This document shows positions 52,181 through 62,346 of a DNA stretch of 64,000 bases, piece by piece. A program made the translations under genes and the position numbers. The DNA comes from Flavobacterium gelidilacus DSM 15343 (lineage in GTDB: Bacteria; Bacteroidota; Bacteroidia; Flavobacteriales; Flavobacteriaceae): positions 1 through 64,000 of the forward strand of contig NZ_KE383903.1 of the NCBI RefSeq assembly GCF_000422685.1. Reading direction: 5' to 3'. Position 1 is the stretch's first letter. Each line of letters begins with the position of its first letter. The notes under the pieces were generated by a model. The model saw only the letters and a program-made list of their open reading frames with translations. It had not been told where the DNA came from and did no database searches.

Positions 52181-52771
52181 ATGCCATTAGTAACACCACT
52201 TTCACCTGATCACGATAAAGAAACACAAGAGTTAGCTGCTTTTTTTAATGAAACTTTAGGGTTTTGTCCTAATTCGGTTTTAACTATGCAACACCGACCA
52301 GCCATTTCAAAAGCTTTTATTAATTTGAATAAAGCAGTTATGGAAAATCAAGGTCGCGTGACTTCTGCCTTAAAAAGAATGATTGGATGGGTTACAAGTA
52401 ATGCTGCTGGTTGTAGATATTGTCAAGCACACACCATTCGTGCAGCTGAACGATATGGGGCAAACCAAGAGCAATTAGATAATATTTGGGAATATAAAAC
52501 ACATCCTGCGTTTTCTGATGCTGAAAGAGCTGCATTAAATTTTGCATTAGCTTCTTCTTTAATTCCTAATGCTGTTGATGAAACAATCAAAACTGATTTA
52601 TACAAACATTGGAACGAAGGAGAAATCGTTGAAATGCTTGGGGTTATTTCTCTTTTTGGATATTTAAACCGTTGGAATGATTCGATGGGAACAACTATTG
52701 AAGATGGTGCTGTTGAAAGTGCCGAACAATATTTAGGAAAAACAGGTTGGGAAAAAGGAAAACATGTTTAG
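52181..52771 (+). CDS. Carboxymuconolactone decarboxylase / AhpD-like protein
   Basis: This 196-aa all-helical protein contains SNAAGCRYCQAHTIRAAERYG, the CxxC-x2-H active site of AhpD-like CMD proteins, near residues 75-95. The family includes alkylhydroperoxidases and lactone decarboxylases; the CxxC suggests a peroxidase or disulfide role. It stands alone, with a terminator on each side. Confidence 0.85.
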   Translation: MPLVTPLSPDHDKETQELAAFFNETLGFCPNSVLTMQHRPAISKAFINLNKAVMENQGRVTSALKRMIGWVTSNAAGCRYCQAHTIRAAERYGANQEQLDNIWEYKTHPAFSDAERAALNFALASSLIPNAVDETIKTDLYKHWNEGEIVEMLGVISLFGYLNRWNDSMGTTIEDGAVESAEQYLGKTGWEKGKHV

Positions 52772-52806
52772 AAACTGGATTTTCAGACTTTAAATTTTCA
52801 GCATAA

Positions 52807-52840
52807 AAAAATGCCTTTCAATTACTTGAAAGGCATTTTT
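52807..52840. terminator. Bidirectional terminator between CMD and hppA genes
   Basis: AAAAATGCCTTTCAA (52807-52821) pairs perfectly with TTGAAAGGCATTTTT (52826-52840). Confidence 0.88.
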
Positions 52841-52858
52841 ATTTTATTGAAGAACTAT

Positions 52859-55333
52859 TTATTTTATCGCTCTTATTTCTTTATCAACTTCTTCTTCGTT
52901 TCCTTCAAAGTTAAATTCTTCTACAGTTTCATTTCCGTCTACTGTCGAAATCACTTTTACACTTGCTTGAACGTTTTCATCATTAATCTTAGTTTTTTCA
53001 ACGATTACTCTTTTAGAAACTTCTTGATTCATATTTTGATTCATGAATTTACAAGTTTTGCTTGTACATCCTTTTTCCATACATTCTTCTTTAGACATAG
53101 AAGCACATTCACCCATATTAGCACAACAAGACATTGCAGCTTTATTTGTTACAGTATGCGCCTCTCCTCCTAAAATTGGAGCAATTACTAAACCAATTAA
53201 ACACGTTAATTTAATTAAGATATTCATTGATGGTCCAGAAGTATCTTTAAATGGATCTCCAACCGTGTCTCCAGTCACAGCTGCTTTGTGAGCGTCTGAA
53301 CCTTTAAATGTGATTTCACCGTTAATTTCTACACCAGCTTCAAAAGATTTTTTTGCATTATCCCAAGCTCCACCTGCATTATTTTGAAACACAGCCCAAA
53401 GTACACCTGAAACAGTAACTCCAGCCATATAACCACCTAACATTTCAGCTACTAATTGATTATTCTCTGGATAAATTAAAACTCCTATTAATACAATTGC
53501 AATTGGGAAACCGATAGTTAAAATTCCTGGCAACATCATTTCGCGTAAAGCTGCTTTTGTAGAAATTTCAACACATTTCCCGTATTCTGGTTTTCCAGTT
53601 CCTTCCATAATTCCTGGAATTTCTTTGAACTGACGACGAACTTCATATACCATGTCCATAGCTGCTTTTCCAACTGAATTCATTGCTAATGCTGAGAAAA
53701 CTACAGGAATCATTCCACCAACAAACAACATGGCTAATACTGGAGCTTTGAAAATATTAATTCCGTCAATTCCTGTAAAAGTCACATAAGCAGCAAATAA
53801 AGCTAACGAAGTTAAGGCTGCCGAAGCGATTGCGAAACCTTTTCCTGTTGCTGCTGTAGTATTTCCTACTGAATCTAAAATATCTGTTCTTGTTCTTACT
53901 TCTTTTGGTAATTCACTCATTTCAGCGATTCCACCAGCATTATCTGCTATTGGCCCAAAGGCATCAATTGCTAATTGCATTGCTGTTGTTGCCATCATTG
54001 CTGAAGCTGCTAAAGCAACACCATAAAATCCTGCTAAAGCATAAGTTGACCATATGGCAGCTGCAAACAATAAAACTGTTGGAAAAGTAGAAATCATTCC
54101 TGTTGCTAAACCTGCAATTACATTTGTTCCTGCACCCGTTGAAGATTTTTGTACAATTGCCATAACTGGTTTTGTACCTAATCCTGTGTAATATTCTGTT
54201 ACTGATGAAATAGCTCCACCAACAAATAAACCAATTAATGAAGCATAGAATACTCTCATTGAAGAAATTTCTTTTAATCCTTCCCCAAAGAAATTCATAT
54301 CCATAGTTTCTGGCAACATATATTTCACCAAAATAAAACATGAAATAGCAGTTAAAGCAATAGAAACCCAGTTTCCTATATTTAATGCTTTTTGAACTTG
54401 TGGTTCTTTTGCATCATCATTATTAATTTTTACTAATAAAGTACCAATGATAGAAAATAAGATTCCAAAACCTGCAATTGCCATTGGCAATAAGATTGGA
54501 CCAATTCCACCGAAAACATCATCGATGCTTCCACCCATATCTTTAATTACATAGTTACCTAGAACCATTGCCGCTAAAACTGTTGCTACATAAGAACCAA
54601 ATAAATCGGCACCCATTCCGGCAACGTCCCCAACATTATCTCCAACATTATCTGCAATTGTAGCAGGATTTCTTGGATCATCTTCTGGAATTCCAGCTTC
54701 AACTTTTCCTACTAAATCTGCTCCAACATCGGCAGCTTTAGTATAAATACCACCACCAACACGTGCAAACAAAGCAATAGATTCTGCTCCAAGAGAAAAC
54801 CCAGCTAATGTTTCTAAAACGATAGTCATTTGTTCAGTTGATGTCCAAACCCCACCCATAAAATAGTGAAAGAAAAATATAAAGAAAGCTGTTAAACCAA
54901 GAACTGCCAGACCAGCAACTCCTAATCCCATAACTGTTCCACCACCAAAAGAAACTTTTAGTGCTTGTGGCAAACTTGTACGAGCAGCTTGTGTTGTACG
55001 AACGTTAGTTTTTGTAGCAATTTTCATTCCCATATTTCCGGCAAAGGCAGAAAATATAGCTCCAAAAATAAATGCTATAATAATAAGGTAACTTGTTGTT
55101 GGTACAAAATACGCAACTACGGCTAAAACAATACTTGCTCCAATTACAAAGAAAGTTAATAGTCTATATTCTGCTTTTAAGAAAGCTAAAGCACCTTCAT
55201 AAATGTAATCTGAAATTTCTTTCATTTTACCATCTCCTGCATCTTGTTTTAAAACCCAAGCTCTTTTATACATCATAAAAAGCAACCCAATTATAGCCAT
55301 GATTATTGGCACATAAATCATTATTGAATCCAT
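52859..55333 (-). CDS. hppA: Membrane-bound K+-stimulated (Na+ or H+) pyrophosphatase with Cys-rich C-terminal tail
   Basis: This 824-aa integral membrane pyrophosphatase has the acidic motifs [31 protein letters not shown] and [31 protein letters not shown]. The Ala in [12 protein letters not shown] fits the K+-dependent class, often Na+-pumping. Unusually, about 95 residues follow the last TM, with six Cys in [22 protein letters not shown] and KTC, then a beta-rich, acidic tail ([20 protein letters not shown]). The soluble pyrophosphatase gene is upstream on the same strand. Confidence 0.93.
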   Translation of the reverse strand: MDSIMIYVPIIMAIIGLLFMMYKRAWVLKQDAGDGKMKEISDYIYEGALAFLKAEYRLLTFFVIGASIVLAVVAYFVPTTSYLIIIAFIFGAIFSAFAGNMGMKIATKTNVRTTQAARTSLPQALKVSFGGGTVMGLGVAGLAVLGLTAFFIFFFHYFMGGVWTSTEQMTIVLETLAGFSLGAESIALFARVGGGIYTKAADVGADLVGKVEAGIPEDDPRNPATIADNVGDNVGDVAGMGADLFGSYVATVLAAMVLGNYVIKDMGGSIDDVFGGIGPILLPMAIAGFGILFSIIGTLLVKINNDDAKEPQVQKALNIGNWVSIALTAISCFILVKYMLPETMDMNFFGEGLKEISSMRVFYASLIGLFVGGAISSVTEYYTGLGTKPVMAIVQKSSTGAGTNVIAGLATGMISTFPTVLLFAAAIWSTYALAGFYGVALAASAMMATTAMQLAIDAFGPIADNAGGIAEMSELPKEVRTRTDILDSVGNTTAATGKGFAIASAALTSLALFAAYVTFTGIDGINIFKAPVLAMLFVGGMIPVVFSALAMNSVGKAAMDMVYEVRRQFKEIPGIMEGTGKPEYGKCVEISTKAALREMMLPGILTIGFPIAIVLIGVLIYPENNQLVAEMLGGYMAGVTVSGVLWAVFQNNAGGAWDNAKKSFEAGVEINGEITFKGSDAHKAAVTGDTVGDPFKDTSGPSMNILIKLTCLIGLVIAPILGGEAHTVTNKAAMSCCANMGECASMSKEECMEKGCTSKTCKFMNQNMNQEVSKRVIVEKTKINDENVQASVKVISTVDGNETVEEFNFEGNEEEVDKEIRAIK

Positions 55334-55390
55334 AAAATTTTAGTTAATTTTTTATACATTATTATTTTCAAAGTCAAACAAAAATAAACA

Positions 55391-55424
55391 AAAAAGGCAA
55401 TATTACTACTAATATTGCCTTTTT
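55391..55424 (-). terminator. Terminator after soluble pyrophosphatase
   Basis: AAAAAGGCAATATT (55391-55404) pairs with AATATTGCCTTTTT (55411-55424), between ppa and hppA, so the two are separately transcribed unless read through. Confidence 0.85.
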
Positions 55425-55443
55425 TATAAAATTATGTTAAAAT

Positions 55444-55974
55444 TTAACCTATACTAAATAGACCTTCTGGTTTGTTTTCGATTTCATTAAATCTTTGTTT
55501 GCATTTAATATAAATTTCTTTTGCTTCAGTAACATCTCCCCAACCTTCTACATCTACTTGTTTGTTTTCCAAATCTTTATAAACTTGAAAGAAATGTTCT
55601 ATTTCTTTTATTAAGTGTGGGTTTACATCACTTAAATCATTTAATTGGTTCCAAATTGGGTCAGAAACAGGCACACAGATTACTTTTTCATCTGGTCCTT
55701 TTTCATCTGCCATGTGGAAAACTCCAATTGGTTTAACTTCCATTACACAACCTGGAAAAGTTGGTTCAGTTACTAAAACTAAAACATCTAATGGATCACC
55801 ATCTAATGCTAACGTTTCTGGAATAAATCCGTAATCTGCAGGATACATCATTGAAGAAAATAACATTCTATCAAAACGCATTCTTTTTAAATCAAAATCG
55901 TATTCGTATTTATTTCTACTTCCCCTTGGAATTTCTATCAACACATCAAATGTAGTAACTTTATCTACTGTCAT
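55444..55974 (-). CDS. ppa: Inorganic pyrophosphatase (soluble, family I)
   Basis: This 176-aa enzyme has the family I metal motif DGDPLDVLVLV, with EIPRGSRNKYEYDFD and ADYGFIPET upstream. It hydrolyses PPi in the cytosol, the same substrate as the adjacent membrane pump. A -7 element TATTTTTG is at 55996-56003. Confidence 0.94.
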   Translation of the reverse strand: MTVDKVTTFDVLIEIPRGSRNKYEYDFDLKRMRFDRMLFSSMMYPADYGFIPETLALDGDPLDVLVLVTEPTFPGCVMEVKPIGVFHMADEKGPDEKVICVPVSDPIWNQLNDLSDVNPHLIKEIEHFFQVYKDLENKQVDVEGWGDVTEAKEIYIKCKQRFNEIENKPEGLFSIG

Positions 55975-55995
55975 TTCTTTTTATTTTTTGGACTG

Positions 55996-56003
55996 CAAAA
56001 ATA
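55996..56003 (-). promoter_or_regulatory. -7 element TATTTTTG for ppa
   Basis: Complement of CAAAAATA, 22 bases upstream of the ppa start. Confidence 0.55.
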
Positions 56004-56083
56004 CAAATTCTAACATTTTTAAAAGAAAAAAAATACTTTTATTTTACTCTAAATTGCAAAATAAATATACATTATCTAGTTTA

Positions 56084-56725
56084 TCAGTAAATTAGAGGTT
56101 CTCTATTTCTTTTCTTTAAGTAATAATGCCAAAAAAAATAGGTTGCTAAAGATCGATTTGGTTTCCAATTTTCTGATAAAATTATCATTTCTTCTTTTGT
56201 GGTTACAGAAAATAACTCTTTTAATGTGTTTTGAAGTGCAATATCGCCAATAGGGAAAACATCTTCTTTTTGAAGACAAAACAGGATATAAACCTCAGCA
56301 GTCCAATGGCCAATTCCTTTGATAGCTGTTAATTCTAATTTTATCTCTTCTTCTGATTTTTGTGAAAGTGATTCTAAATCTAACGTCTTATTTATAATTG
56401 CTTTAGAAAGTTCTTTTAAATAAATTGCTTTTTGTTTGGAAACAGCGTTATTTCTTAACTCTTCATCGGAAGTATTTATAATGTTTTGTGGCGTTACTTC
56501 TCCTAAAAAAGATTCCATTTTTAAATAACAAGCTTTTGCTGAGGCTAAGGAAACTTGTTGTTCGATAATTAATTTACAAAGTGATTCAAAACCTTGTGGG
56601 CGAGTTGAAATAATTGGTTCTCCATATAAATCAATTATTTGTTGAAAAACTTTGTCTTTGTTTAGTAAATATGAAATACTATTTTTCAAATTATACGAGG
56701 TTTGTGTTAGTGGTTGGAACGGCAT
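56084..56725 (-). CDS. DNA-3-methyladenine glycosylase, HhH-GPD (AlkA-like)
   Basis: The HhH-GPD fold is clear: PQGFESLCKLIIEQQVSLASAKACYLKM, then LTAIKGIGHWTAEVYILFCL (helix-hairpin-helix) and FPIGDIALQ with the catalytic Asp. It removes alkylated purines. The start is uncertain: the Met at 56725 (213 aa) lies inside a dispersed hairpin element, and a TTG at 56689 would begin exactly where relatives start (KNSISYLL). The Met at 56836 is upstream of the element and unlikely. Confidence 0.85.
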   Translation of the reverse strand: MPFQPLTQTSYNLKNSISYLLNKDKVFQQIIDLYGEPIISTRPQGFESLCKLIIEQQVSLASAKACYLKMESFLGEVTPQNIINTSDEELRNNAVSKQKAIYLKELSKAIINKTLDLESLSQKSEEEIKLELTAIKGIGHWTAEVYILFCLQKEDVFPIGDIALQNTLKELFSVTTKEEMIILSENWKPNRSLATYFFWHYYLKKRNREPLIY

Positions 56726-56795
56726 CCTTTTTTGTTTTTCAAAACAAAAAAGATATAGTGGAAGACACGACCTGAAAGGGAACACCCAAATTAAA
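56700..56795. repeat. Dispersed hairpin element over the glycosylase 5' end
   Basis: CTTTTTTGTTTT (56727-56738) pairs perfectly with AAAACAAAAAAG (56741-56752), flanked by GC-richer sequence (GGAACGGCATCC before and ATATAGTGGAAGACACGACC after). I recall sequence of this form as a recurring intergenic element of flavobacteria; its role is unknown to me. Its ATG (complement of 56723-56725) may serve as the glycosylase start. Confidence 0.6.
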
Positions 56796-56836
56796 GAAAT
56801 TCCAACAGTTAAAATTCCAAATTTCAAAAAAAACAA

Positions 56837-59314
56837 TTAGAAATAGAATCCGAATGAACCTTTTACTGTAAATTTATTTGCACCAGGAAGGTCAAAATAA
56901 TTTCCTCTCCAAGCGAAATCTAAACGGAATACTTTGAAAATATTTCCGATTCCAGCGTGATATTCCCAATACACTTTGTCTGGTGCTTGATATGCTAATC
57001 CGGATGCGTTTATTTGTCGGTTTTCGTTTGAAACTGTTCCGTAAACTGTTTTTATTCCCACGATTTCTCTCCAATTTAATTTTTGCAAAAGAGGAATTCT
57101 TGAAAACAATCTTCCATTAAAATGGTGTTCAAAATGCAATGAAGCATATTCATCTGCCACAAAATCATAGTAATTTAATAGATTATAAGTATTGTCGATT
57201 ACAAAATAAGATTGATTCCCTGGCACAACACCCATTAATCCTAAAGGTACTTGTCCGAAAGTTTTTCCTAATTCTAAAGTCGTAAATAACCTTCCAAAAC
57301 CTCCTACTAAAACAGGTTGTCTATAGTAAAACTGAACTTTTTCATAGTTAAAATCGCTATCTAATACACCTTTAAATCCGTGGCTAAAACTTAAAAATAA
57401 TCGAGCATAATTATCATCTACATCTTGTCTTTCAACACCGTAGCCAATGGTTCTTCTTTTTGGTGTATATTCTCCAACTATATTGATTTCGGATTGTTTT
57501 ACAGTTCCTTTTGTTGTTGTAAACGTATTGTCTGTGAAATAATCTAAACTAAAATCGTTTGAAGCAGATTCAAGGGTTCGATAAGAAAAATTTGTTTGTA
57601 AAACTAGATTTTTAACGGGTTCAATTGCAATTCCTACATTTGTTAAATTAACATTTGTTAGTTTATTGTTTGTTCCACTTGAGAAAAACGATGATGAGGC
57701 AAAACTTCGTCCTAAAACATCATTTGAAGTAGTCAAACTTACTCCTATTTGCTCAACATCTCTTCTGTTTCCTGCAGAAAGAATTAATCTATTTCTTTTG
57801 TTTACTAACCATTTACCGGAAACTCCGTATTTAAATTTATTATCTTTAAATCCATAGGCTGTGTAGGCTTGAATTCGCCATGGATCATTTGTTCCAAAGT
57901 AAGTTCTTCCCCCAAAACGCAAACGTTGTCCTTCTACATCATTATATCCAAAAGTAGAAAATATTGGTCCGATATCTATGTTTCCAACTTGCACATAACC
58001 ACTTCCTAAAATAGTGACTAAATCATAAACCCTCTTAAATTTAGGAACTGTCATTAAAGTGTCCAGTAAATTATATATTCCGGATTCATTATCGTTTAAT
58101 TCTTCAAACCTGTTTTCTGCCCAAAACTCATCGGTTTGATTGAACGCTTTTTTATCATAATAATTCACTTCTTCTTTATAAAAATCATTTTCTTTTGGAA
58201 TATTAAATTTATGGTTTTTATAAAGAGTTGTTCGTTTACCGTAAACACCTTTAGACTCTTCTTTCTTAGAAAAACTAAAATCGGACATCATATGATCTCT
58301 TTTCAACAAGAAAACGGAGTCGTTTAATACATCAAATTCTTGTTCAATATAAATTTCTTTTACCCAATTTATATTGGCACTTTTATTTGCTTCTAAGTTT
58401 ATTTTTTTGATTGCCCAAGTTGTATCGTTTACCCAAAAATCACCTTTAAAAGTTAACTCGCCTTTTCTTCTTGGATAATATACAATGTTGTAACACCATT
58501 TGTTATCAATAAAAGTACTATCACTTAGAACATAATTATAAACATTAATTCCAGTTCTAGAAAGTGGACTAACAAAATCTTTGTCGAAGAATTTTAAGTA
58601 GTTGTTATAGATGTCATAATTTGCATATAAATCTTTGATGAAAGCATTTACACCATTACTACTTCCTAAACCTGAATTTTTATTAGCTTTGAGAACTTCT
58701 TTTTTTCTATTGTTTACATTATCACCATAAACTTCACTTAGCTCTTCATTAATAAAAATAGGCAAAAATGCTTTTCCTGTTATTCGAGAAGTATCCATTT
58801 GCTCAAAAACAAACTCTAACCCTTTGAACACTTTGTTTGCCATAAAAGTACTGTCGATAGAATTCATGTCAAATTCTACTTTTTCATATTTATCATATTG
58901 ATATTGATCAAACATTTGAAGTCCGTTTTTTCTTCTACGTTCCCAAATTTTCCTCAAAATATCTATGGCTGGATTATCTTTCTTTGAAGTTTTTCCTGAA
59001 TAAACTACAACATCTCTCAACGTGACACCTTCTCTTAAAACAGCTTTAATGTTGCTTGTTAACCCTGATTTTAATGGGATTTCAACAGACTCATATCCAA
59101 TAAAAGAAATAATTAAAGTAGAATAATTCTCTTTTGATTCAAAATAAAAGCTTCCATTTTCATCTGTAATAACTCCTTCTTTAGAGTTTTTAAAAATAAC
59201 ATTAGCAAAAGCTACTGGCTGATTATACTCATCTACAACTTTTCCACCCACTTTTGTTTGAGCAAAAAGTGCAGATGTTATAAATAACAATAGATATACT
59301 AATTTATATTTCAT
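56837..59314 (-). CDS. DUF5686 / carboxypeptidase-regulatory-like outer-membrane protein
   Basis: From the Met at 59314 this is an 825-aa exported protein (MKYKLVYLLLFITSALFAQ). A CarboxypepD_reg-like domain (GGKVVDEYNQPVAFANVIFKNSKEGVITDENGSF) is followed by the DUF5686 region (VVVYSGKTSKKDNPAIDILRKIWERRRKNG) and a long barrel ending AWRGNYFDLPGANKFTVKGSFGFYF. The function of the family is unknown; it is common in Bacteroidetes. It lies 69 bp downstream of pdhB but is separated from it by a terminator. Confidence 0.9.
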   Translation of the reverse strand: MKYKLVYLLLFITSALFAQTKVGGKVVDEYNQPVAFANVIFKNSKEGVITDENGSFYFESKENYSTLIISFIGYESVEIPLKSGLTSNIKAVLREGVTLRDVVVYSGKTSKKDNPAIDILRKIWERRRKNGLQMFDQYQYDKYEKVEFDMNSIDSTFMANKVFKGLEFVFEQMDTSRITGKAFLPIFINEELSEVYGDNVNNRKKEVLKANKNSGLGSSNGVNAFIKDLYANYDIYNNYLKFFDKDFVSPLSRTGINVYNYVLSDSTFIDNKWCYNIVYYPRRKGELTFKGDFWVNDTTWAIKKINLEANKSANINWVKEIYIEQEFDVLNDSVFLLKRDHMMSDFSFSKKEESKGVYGKRTTLYKNHKFNIPKENDFYKEEVNYYDKKAFNQTDEFWAENRFEELNDNESGIYNLLDTLMTVPKFKRVYDLVTILGSGYVQVGNIDIGPIFSTFGYNDVEGQRLRFGGRTYFGTNDPWRIQAYTAYGFKDNKFKYGVSGKWLVNKRNRLILSAGNRRDVEQIGVSLTTSNDVLGRSFASSSFFSSGTNNKLTNVNLTNVGIAIEPVKNLVLQTNFSYRTLESASNDFSLDYFTDNTFTTTKGTVKQSEINIVGEYTPKRRTIGYGVERQDVDDNYARLFLSFSHGFKGVLDSDFNYEKVQFYYRQPVLVGGFGRLFTTLELGKTFGQVPLGLMGVVPGNQSYFVIDNTYNLLNYYDFVADEYASLHFEHHFNGRLFSRIPLLQKLNWREIVGIKTVYGTVSNENRQINASGLAYQAPDKVYWEYHAGIGNIFKVFRLDFAWRGNYFDLPGANKFTVKGSFGFYF

Positions 59315-59333
59315 TGGAACAGATTTAAACAAA

Positions 59334-59363
59334 AAACTTCATCAGTTTGTCCTGATGAAGTTT
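59334..59363 (-). terminator. Terminator after pdhB
   Basis: AAACTTCATCAG (59334-59345) pairs with CTGATGAAGTTT (59352-59363), with a U-tract on the minus strand. Confidence 0.85.
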
Positions 59364-59383
59364 CAAATATATAAAGATTATTT

Positions 59384-60361
59384 TTATTTATATGTAACTT
59401 TCTTTACAGCTTTAATTACATCTTCAGCATTTGGCAACCATTCTTTTAACAAAGTTGGCGAATATGGTGCTGGTGTATCTGCTGTAGTGATTCTTTGAAT
59501 AGGAGCATCTAAATAATCGAAAGCCCTTTCTTGCACCATGTATGTAATTTCTGAAGCTACACTAGCAAATGGCCATGCTTCTTCTAAAACTACTAATCTA
59601 TTTGTTTTTTTTACGGAATTAATAATTGTATCATAATCCATTGGACGAACTGTTCTTAAGTCGATAATTTCACATGAAATTCCTTCTTTTGCTAATTCAT
59701 CCGCAGCAGTAAATGCTTCTTTAATAATTTTTCCAAAAGTAACTATAGTAACATCGGTTCCTTCTCTTTTAATATCAGCAACTCCTATTGGAATAGTGTA
59801 ATCTCCTTCTGGAACTTCACCTTTATCACCATACATTTGTTCAGATTCCATGAAAATAACTGGGTCATTATCACGAATGGCAGCTTTTAATAATCCTTTA
59901 GCATCATAAACATTTGAAGGCACTACAACTTTTAAACCAGGAGTATTTGCAAACCAGTTTTCAAAAGCTTGTGAGTGAGTTGCTCCTAATTGACCTGCAG
60001 AAGCAGTTGGTCCTCTAAAAACCATTGGCATAGGGAATTGTCCTGCTGACATTTGACGCATTTTTGCTGCATTATTAATAATTTGATCAATACCAACTAA
60101 CGAGAAGTTAAACGTCATGTATTCAACAATTGGACGACAACCGTTCATTGCAGAACCAACAGCTATACCGGCAAAACCTAGTTCAGCAATTGGAGTGTCA
60201 ATAACACGTTTTGGTCCAAATTCATCTAGCATTCCTTTTGAAGCCTTATAAGCTCCATTATATTCAGCGACTTCTTCACCCATTAAATAAACAGATTCGT
60301 CTCTACGCATTTCTTCGCTCATTGCTTCGCAAATAGCTTCTCTGAATTGTATTGTTCTCAT
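59384..60361 (-). CDS. pdhB: Pyruvate dehydrogenase E1 component, beta subunit
   Basis: This 325-aa protein has the transketolase-like pyrimidine-binding and C-terminal domains of E1-beta: VYLMGEEVAEYNGAYKASKGMLDEFGPKRVIDTPIAELGFAG and MTFNFSLVGIDQIINNAAKMR. With E1-alpha it decarboxylates pyruvate. The alpha subunit and E2 are not in this window. A -7 element TATTTTTG is at 60392-60399. Confidence 0.94.
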   Translation of the reverse strand: MRTIQFREAICEAMSEEMRRDESVYLMGEEVAEYNGAYKASKGMLDEFGPKRVIDTPIAELGFAGIAVGSAMNGCRPIVEYMTFNFSLVGIDQIINNAAKMRQMSAGQFPMPMVFRGPTASAGQLGATHSQAFENWFANTPGLKVVVPSNVYDAKGLLKAAIRDNDPVIFMESEQMYGDKGEVPEGDYTIPIGVADIKREGTDVTIVTFGKIIKEAFTAADELAKEGISCEIIDLRTVRPMDYDTIINSVKKTNRLVVLEEAWPFASVASEITYMVQERAFDYLDAPIQRITTADTPAPYSPTLLKEWLPNAEDVIKAVKKVTYK

Positions 60362-60391
60362 ATATTAAATTCTTAAAATCATATTGAAAGG

Positions 60392-60399
60392 CAAAAATA
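60392..60399 (-). promoter_or_regulatory. -7 element TATTTTTG for pdhB
   Basis: Complement of CAAAAATA, 31 bases upstream of the pdhB start; no strong -33 element seen. Confidence 0.45.
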
Positions 60400-60512
60400 G
60401 TAAAAAAATATTCCATAATTATAATTCAAATTCAAATAAAAAGATGTTTTACCAACTATAACCTTTTCGTGAATTAAAAATTTAGAGAATTTATTTGGCC
60501 TTTTGGCATAAA

Positions 60513-61520
60513 TTAAAAAACAGATTTATATTTTTTATCTGTAATTGTAATAACTCTTATACAGTCATCAGCATCTTTACTGATTTTTACTTCTTTAATT
60601 TTTACATTATTTTTCTTTACAGCATAATAAAAATCTTTCACTGAAGAAGTTTCCGCGTCTTTATAAACTACAACAGGTAAATTATATACACAGAAGTATT
60701 TTAAAAAATTGTCATATGTAATTTTGTCCTCACGAACTAATTTTAATATTTCAATTAATCTATCATTATCTGTATCTTTTATTTCTGGACCTCTTACAAC
60801 TTTTTTTATCGGTTCTTTCTCTGGCTCTTCTGTCGGAGCATCTTGAACGTTTTGAAAAGGATTCCATGGAACATCACTTTTATATTTTTCTCTTTTTTCT
60901 TTTACCTCTTTTTTAGGAATAACAAAAATCTCTTTTATGGCAACATGTTTATAATCACCATTTACGACTAAAGAAACTGTTTTTTTTCCTGGAATTGAAT
61001 ATGCATAAGAAGCATTCTTGTCAAAAGAATCTATTTTATTACTTTCACCAAAACGCCATTCCCATGATTTTGATCCTTCCGTATTGTCTTTAAAATTCAA
61101 TGTTTCACCCTCCAATATATGTGAAGGTAAATTAAATTTTGGCATTAATCTTTTATTGACACTATAAGTTCGTGGAAGGATTTTTACAAGCTTTTCTATC
61201 TTGCACTTATTATTTACAATTAGCTTAACTATATATTCTCCTTCGTTTTCAAAAGAATGAGCTACTTTAGATCTGAATGAAATTTGCGTACTATCGCCAA
61301 AATACCATCGCCAAGAGTTAGCGTTTTTAGAATTTTCTGAAAAAATTATTAAATCACCTACTACAAATGAGTCGGCTTCAATATTAAAATCATTTATCTC
61401 ACATTCCTCATCATTGGTATATTTAAATAAAATAGCAATGATAGAAAGCATTAAAATTGATGCAAATAGAAGTAAAACTTTTAAATCAAAATATTTTTTA
61501 AACTGTTCTAAAATAAACAT
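60513..61520 (-). CDS. Inner-membrane-anchored PKD-domain protein, T6SS(iii) TssP candidate
   Basis: This 335-aa protein has a single N-terminal TM (VLLLFASILMLSIIAILF, about 14-31) and two PKD-like domains (NSWRWYFGDSTQISFRSKVAHSFENEGEYIVKLIV and SWEWRFGESNKIDSFDKNASYAYSIPGKKTVSLVV), then a Pro/Glu/Lys linker and a small C-terminal domain. It points into the periplasm. Its location beside TssG- and TssN-like genes makes it a candidate for the trans-envelope component TssP of Bacteroidetes T6SS; that name rests on architecture and context, not homology search. Confidence 0.65.
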   Translation of the reverse strand: MFILEQFKKYFDLKVLLLFASILMLSIIAILFKYTNDEECEINDFNIEADSFVVGDLIIFSENSKNANSWRWYFGDSTQISFRSKVAHSFENEGEYIVKLIVNNKCKIEKLVKILPRTYSVNKRLMPKFNLPSHILEGETLNFKDNTEGSKSWEWRFGESNKIDSFDKNASYAYSIPGKKTVSLVVNGDYKHVAIKEIFVIPKKEVKEKREKYKSDVPWNPFQNVQDAPTEEPEKEPIKKVVRGPEIKDTDNDRLIEILKLVREDKITYDNFLKYFCVYNLPVVVYKDAETSSVKDFYYAVKKNNVKIKEVKISKDADDCIRVITITDKKYKSVF

Positions 61521-61749
61521 TTAGGGATGTTTTAATAAATGTATAAGCGGGCAAGATAACTTTTTTCAAAAATATGAATTTTCTTTTAAAAACATAACGA
61601 TTTTAATTAAAACTATTTTTAATTAACTTTATTATCTACTTAAAAAAACAAGCTCAAAAGCACAAAAACGACTTGCAATTTTATAGCCAAACCCTTGCAA
61701 TTTTAAATTAAAATTCCTACTATTGTATTTGATTAATGAATACTTTTTT

Positions 61750-62340
61750 ATGCTTAAAACAAAAAACATATTCCTATTATTCTTTAGCCTTTCATTATTG
61801 AGCTGTGGTTCACAAAAGAAATCGTCATTTTTTAATGAAGATACGGTTTATCAAGAACCAGCTGGTAATGTGAATGATTATGTTATATATGAACCGCTAT
61901 CAGAAGAAGACAAGGTGTATTTCGCAAATAAAATTGGCGTTAAAAAAGAAGAAATTCTTGATGGAAAATTATATAAATTTCTAAAAGAATGGGAAGGAAC
62001 TAATTATGTTTATGGTGGCGAAACTAAATCAGGCATTGATTGCTCAGCGCTTATGCAACGTTTATTTAGTAAAGTTTATAATTACAACCTACCGAGAACG
62101 GCTGCCGAAATGGGTTTTGACAAAAACATAGAGCAGTTTAAATCAAGAAAGCATTTAAGAGAAGGAGATTTGGTTTTTTTTAGAATAACCGATGAAAAAA
62201 TTATATCACATGTTGGAATTTATTTAAAAAACAATAAGTTTTTTAATGCAAATTTATCTGGTGGAGTATCCATATCAGACTTAAACAGCACTTATTGGAA
62301 AAAGTTTTATGTAGTTTCGGGTCGCTTAAAAAAACCCTAA
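61750..62340 (+). CDS. NlpC/P60 lipoprotein at T6SS locus
   Basis: From the Met at 61750 this is 196 aa (a Met at 61723 adds nine residues before the signal). The lipobox SLLSC puts it in the envelope. The NlpC/P60 domain has the catalytic Cys in SGIDCSALMQRLF and the catalytic His in ISHVGIYL, with the ARTAAEMG-like PRTAAEMG between. It should cut peptidoglycan peptides. It is followed 6 bp later by the TssG-like gene, suggesting it opens the cell wall for the secretion machine. Confidence 0.85.
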   Translation: MLKTKNIFLLFFSLSLLSCGSQKKSSFFNEDTVYQEPAGNVNDYVIYEPLSEEDKVYFANKIGVKKEEILDGKLYKFLKEWEGTNYVYGGETKSGIDCSALMQRLFSKVYNYNLPRTAAEMGFDKNIEQFKSRKHLREGDLVFFRITDEKIISHVGIYLKNNKFFNANLSGGVSISDLNSTYWKKFYVVSGRLKKP

Positions 62341-62346
62341 ATAATT

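Noticed and set aside
52811..53173. Plus-strand ORF of 120 aa over the hppA tail
   Set aside because: It is antisense to the clearly coding C-terminus of hppA, is extremely Phe/His/Ser-rich and starts in a terminator.
61723..61749. Earlier Met start for the NlpC/P60 lipoprotein
   Set aside because: It would add nine residues including Asn and Glu before the signal sequence; the Met at 61750 gives a normal lipoprotein signal.
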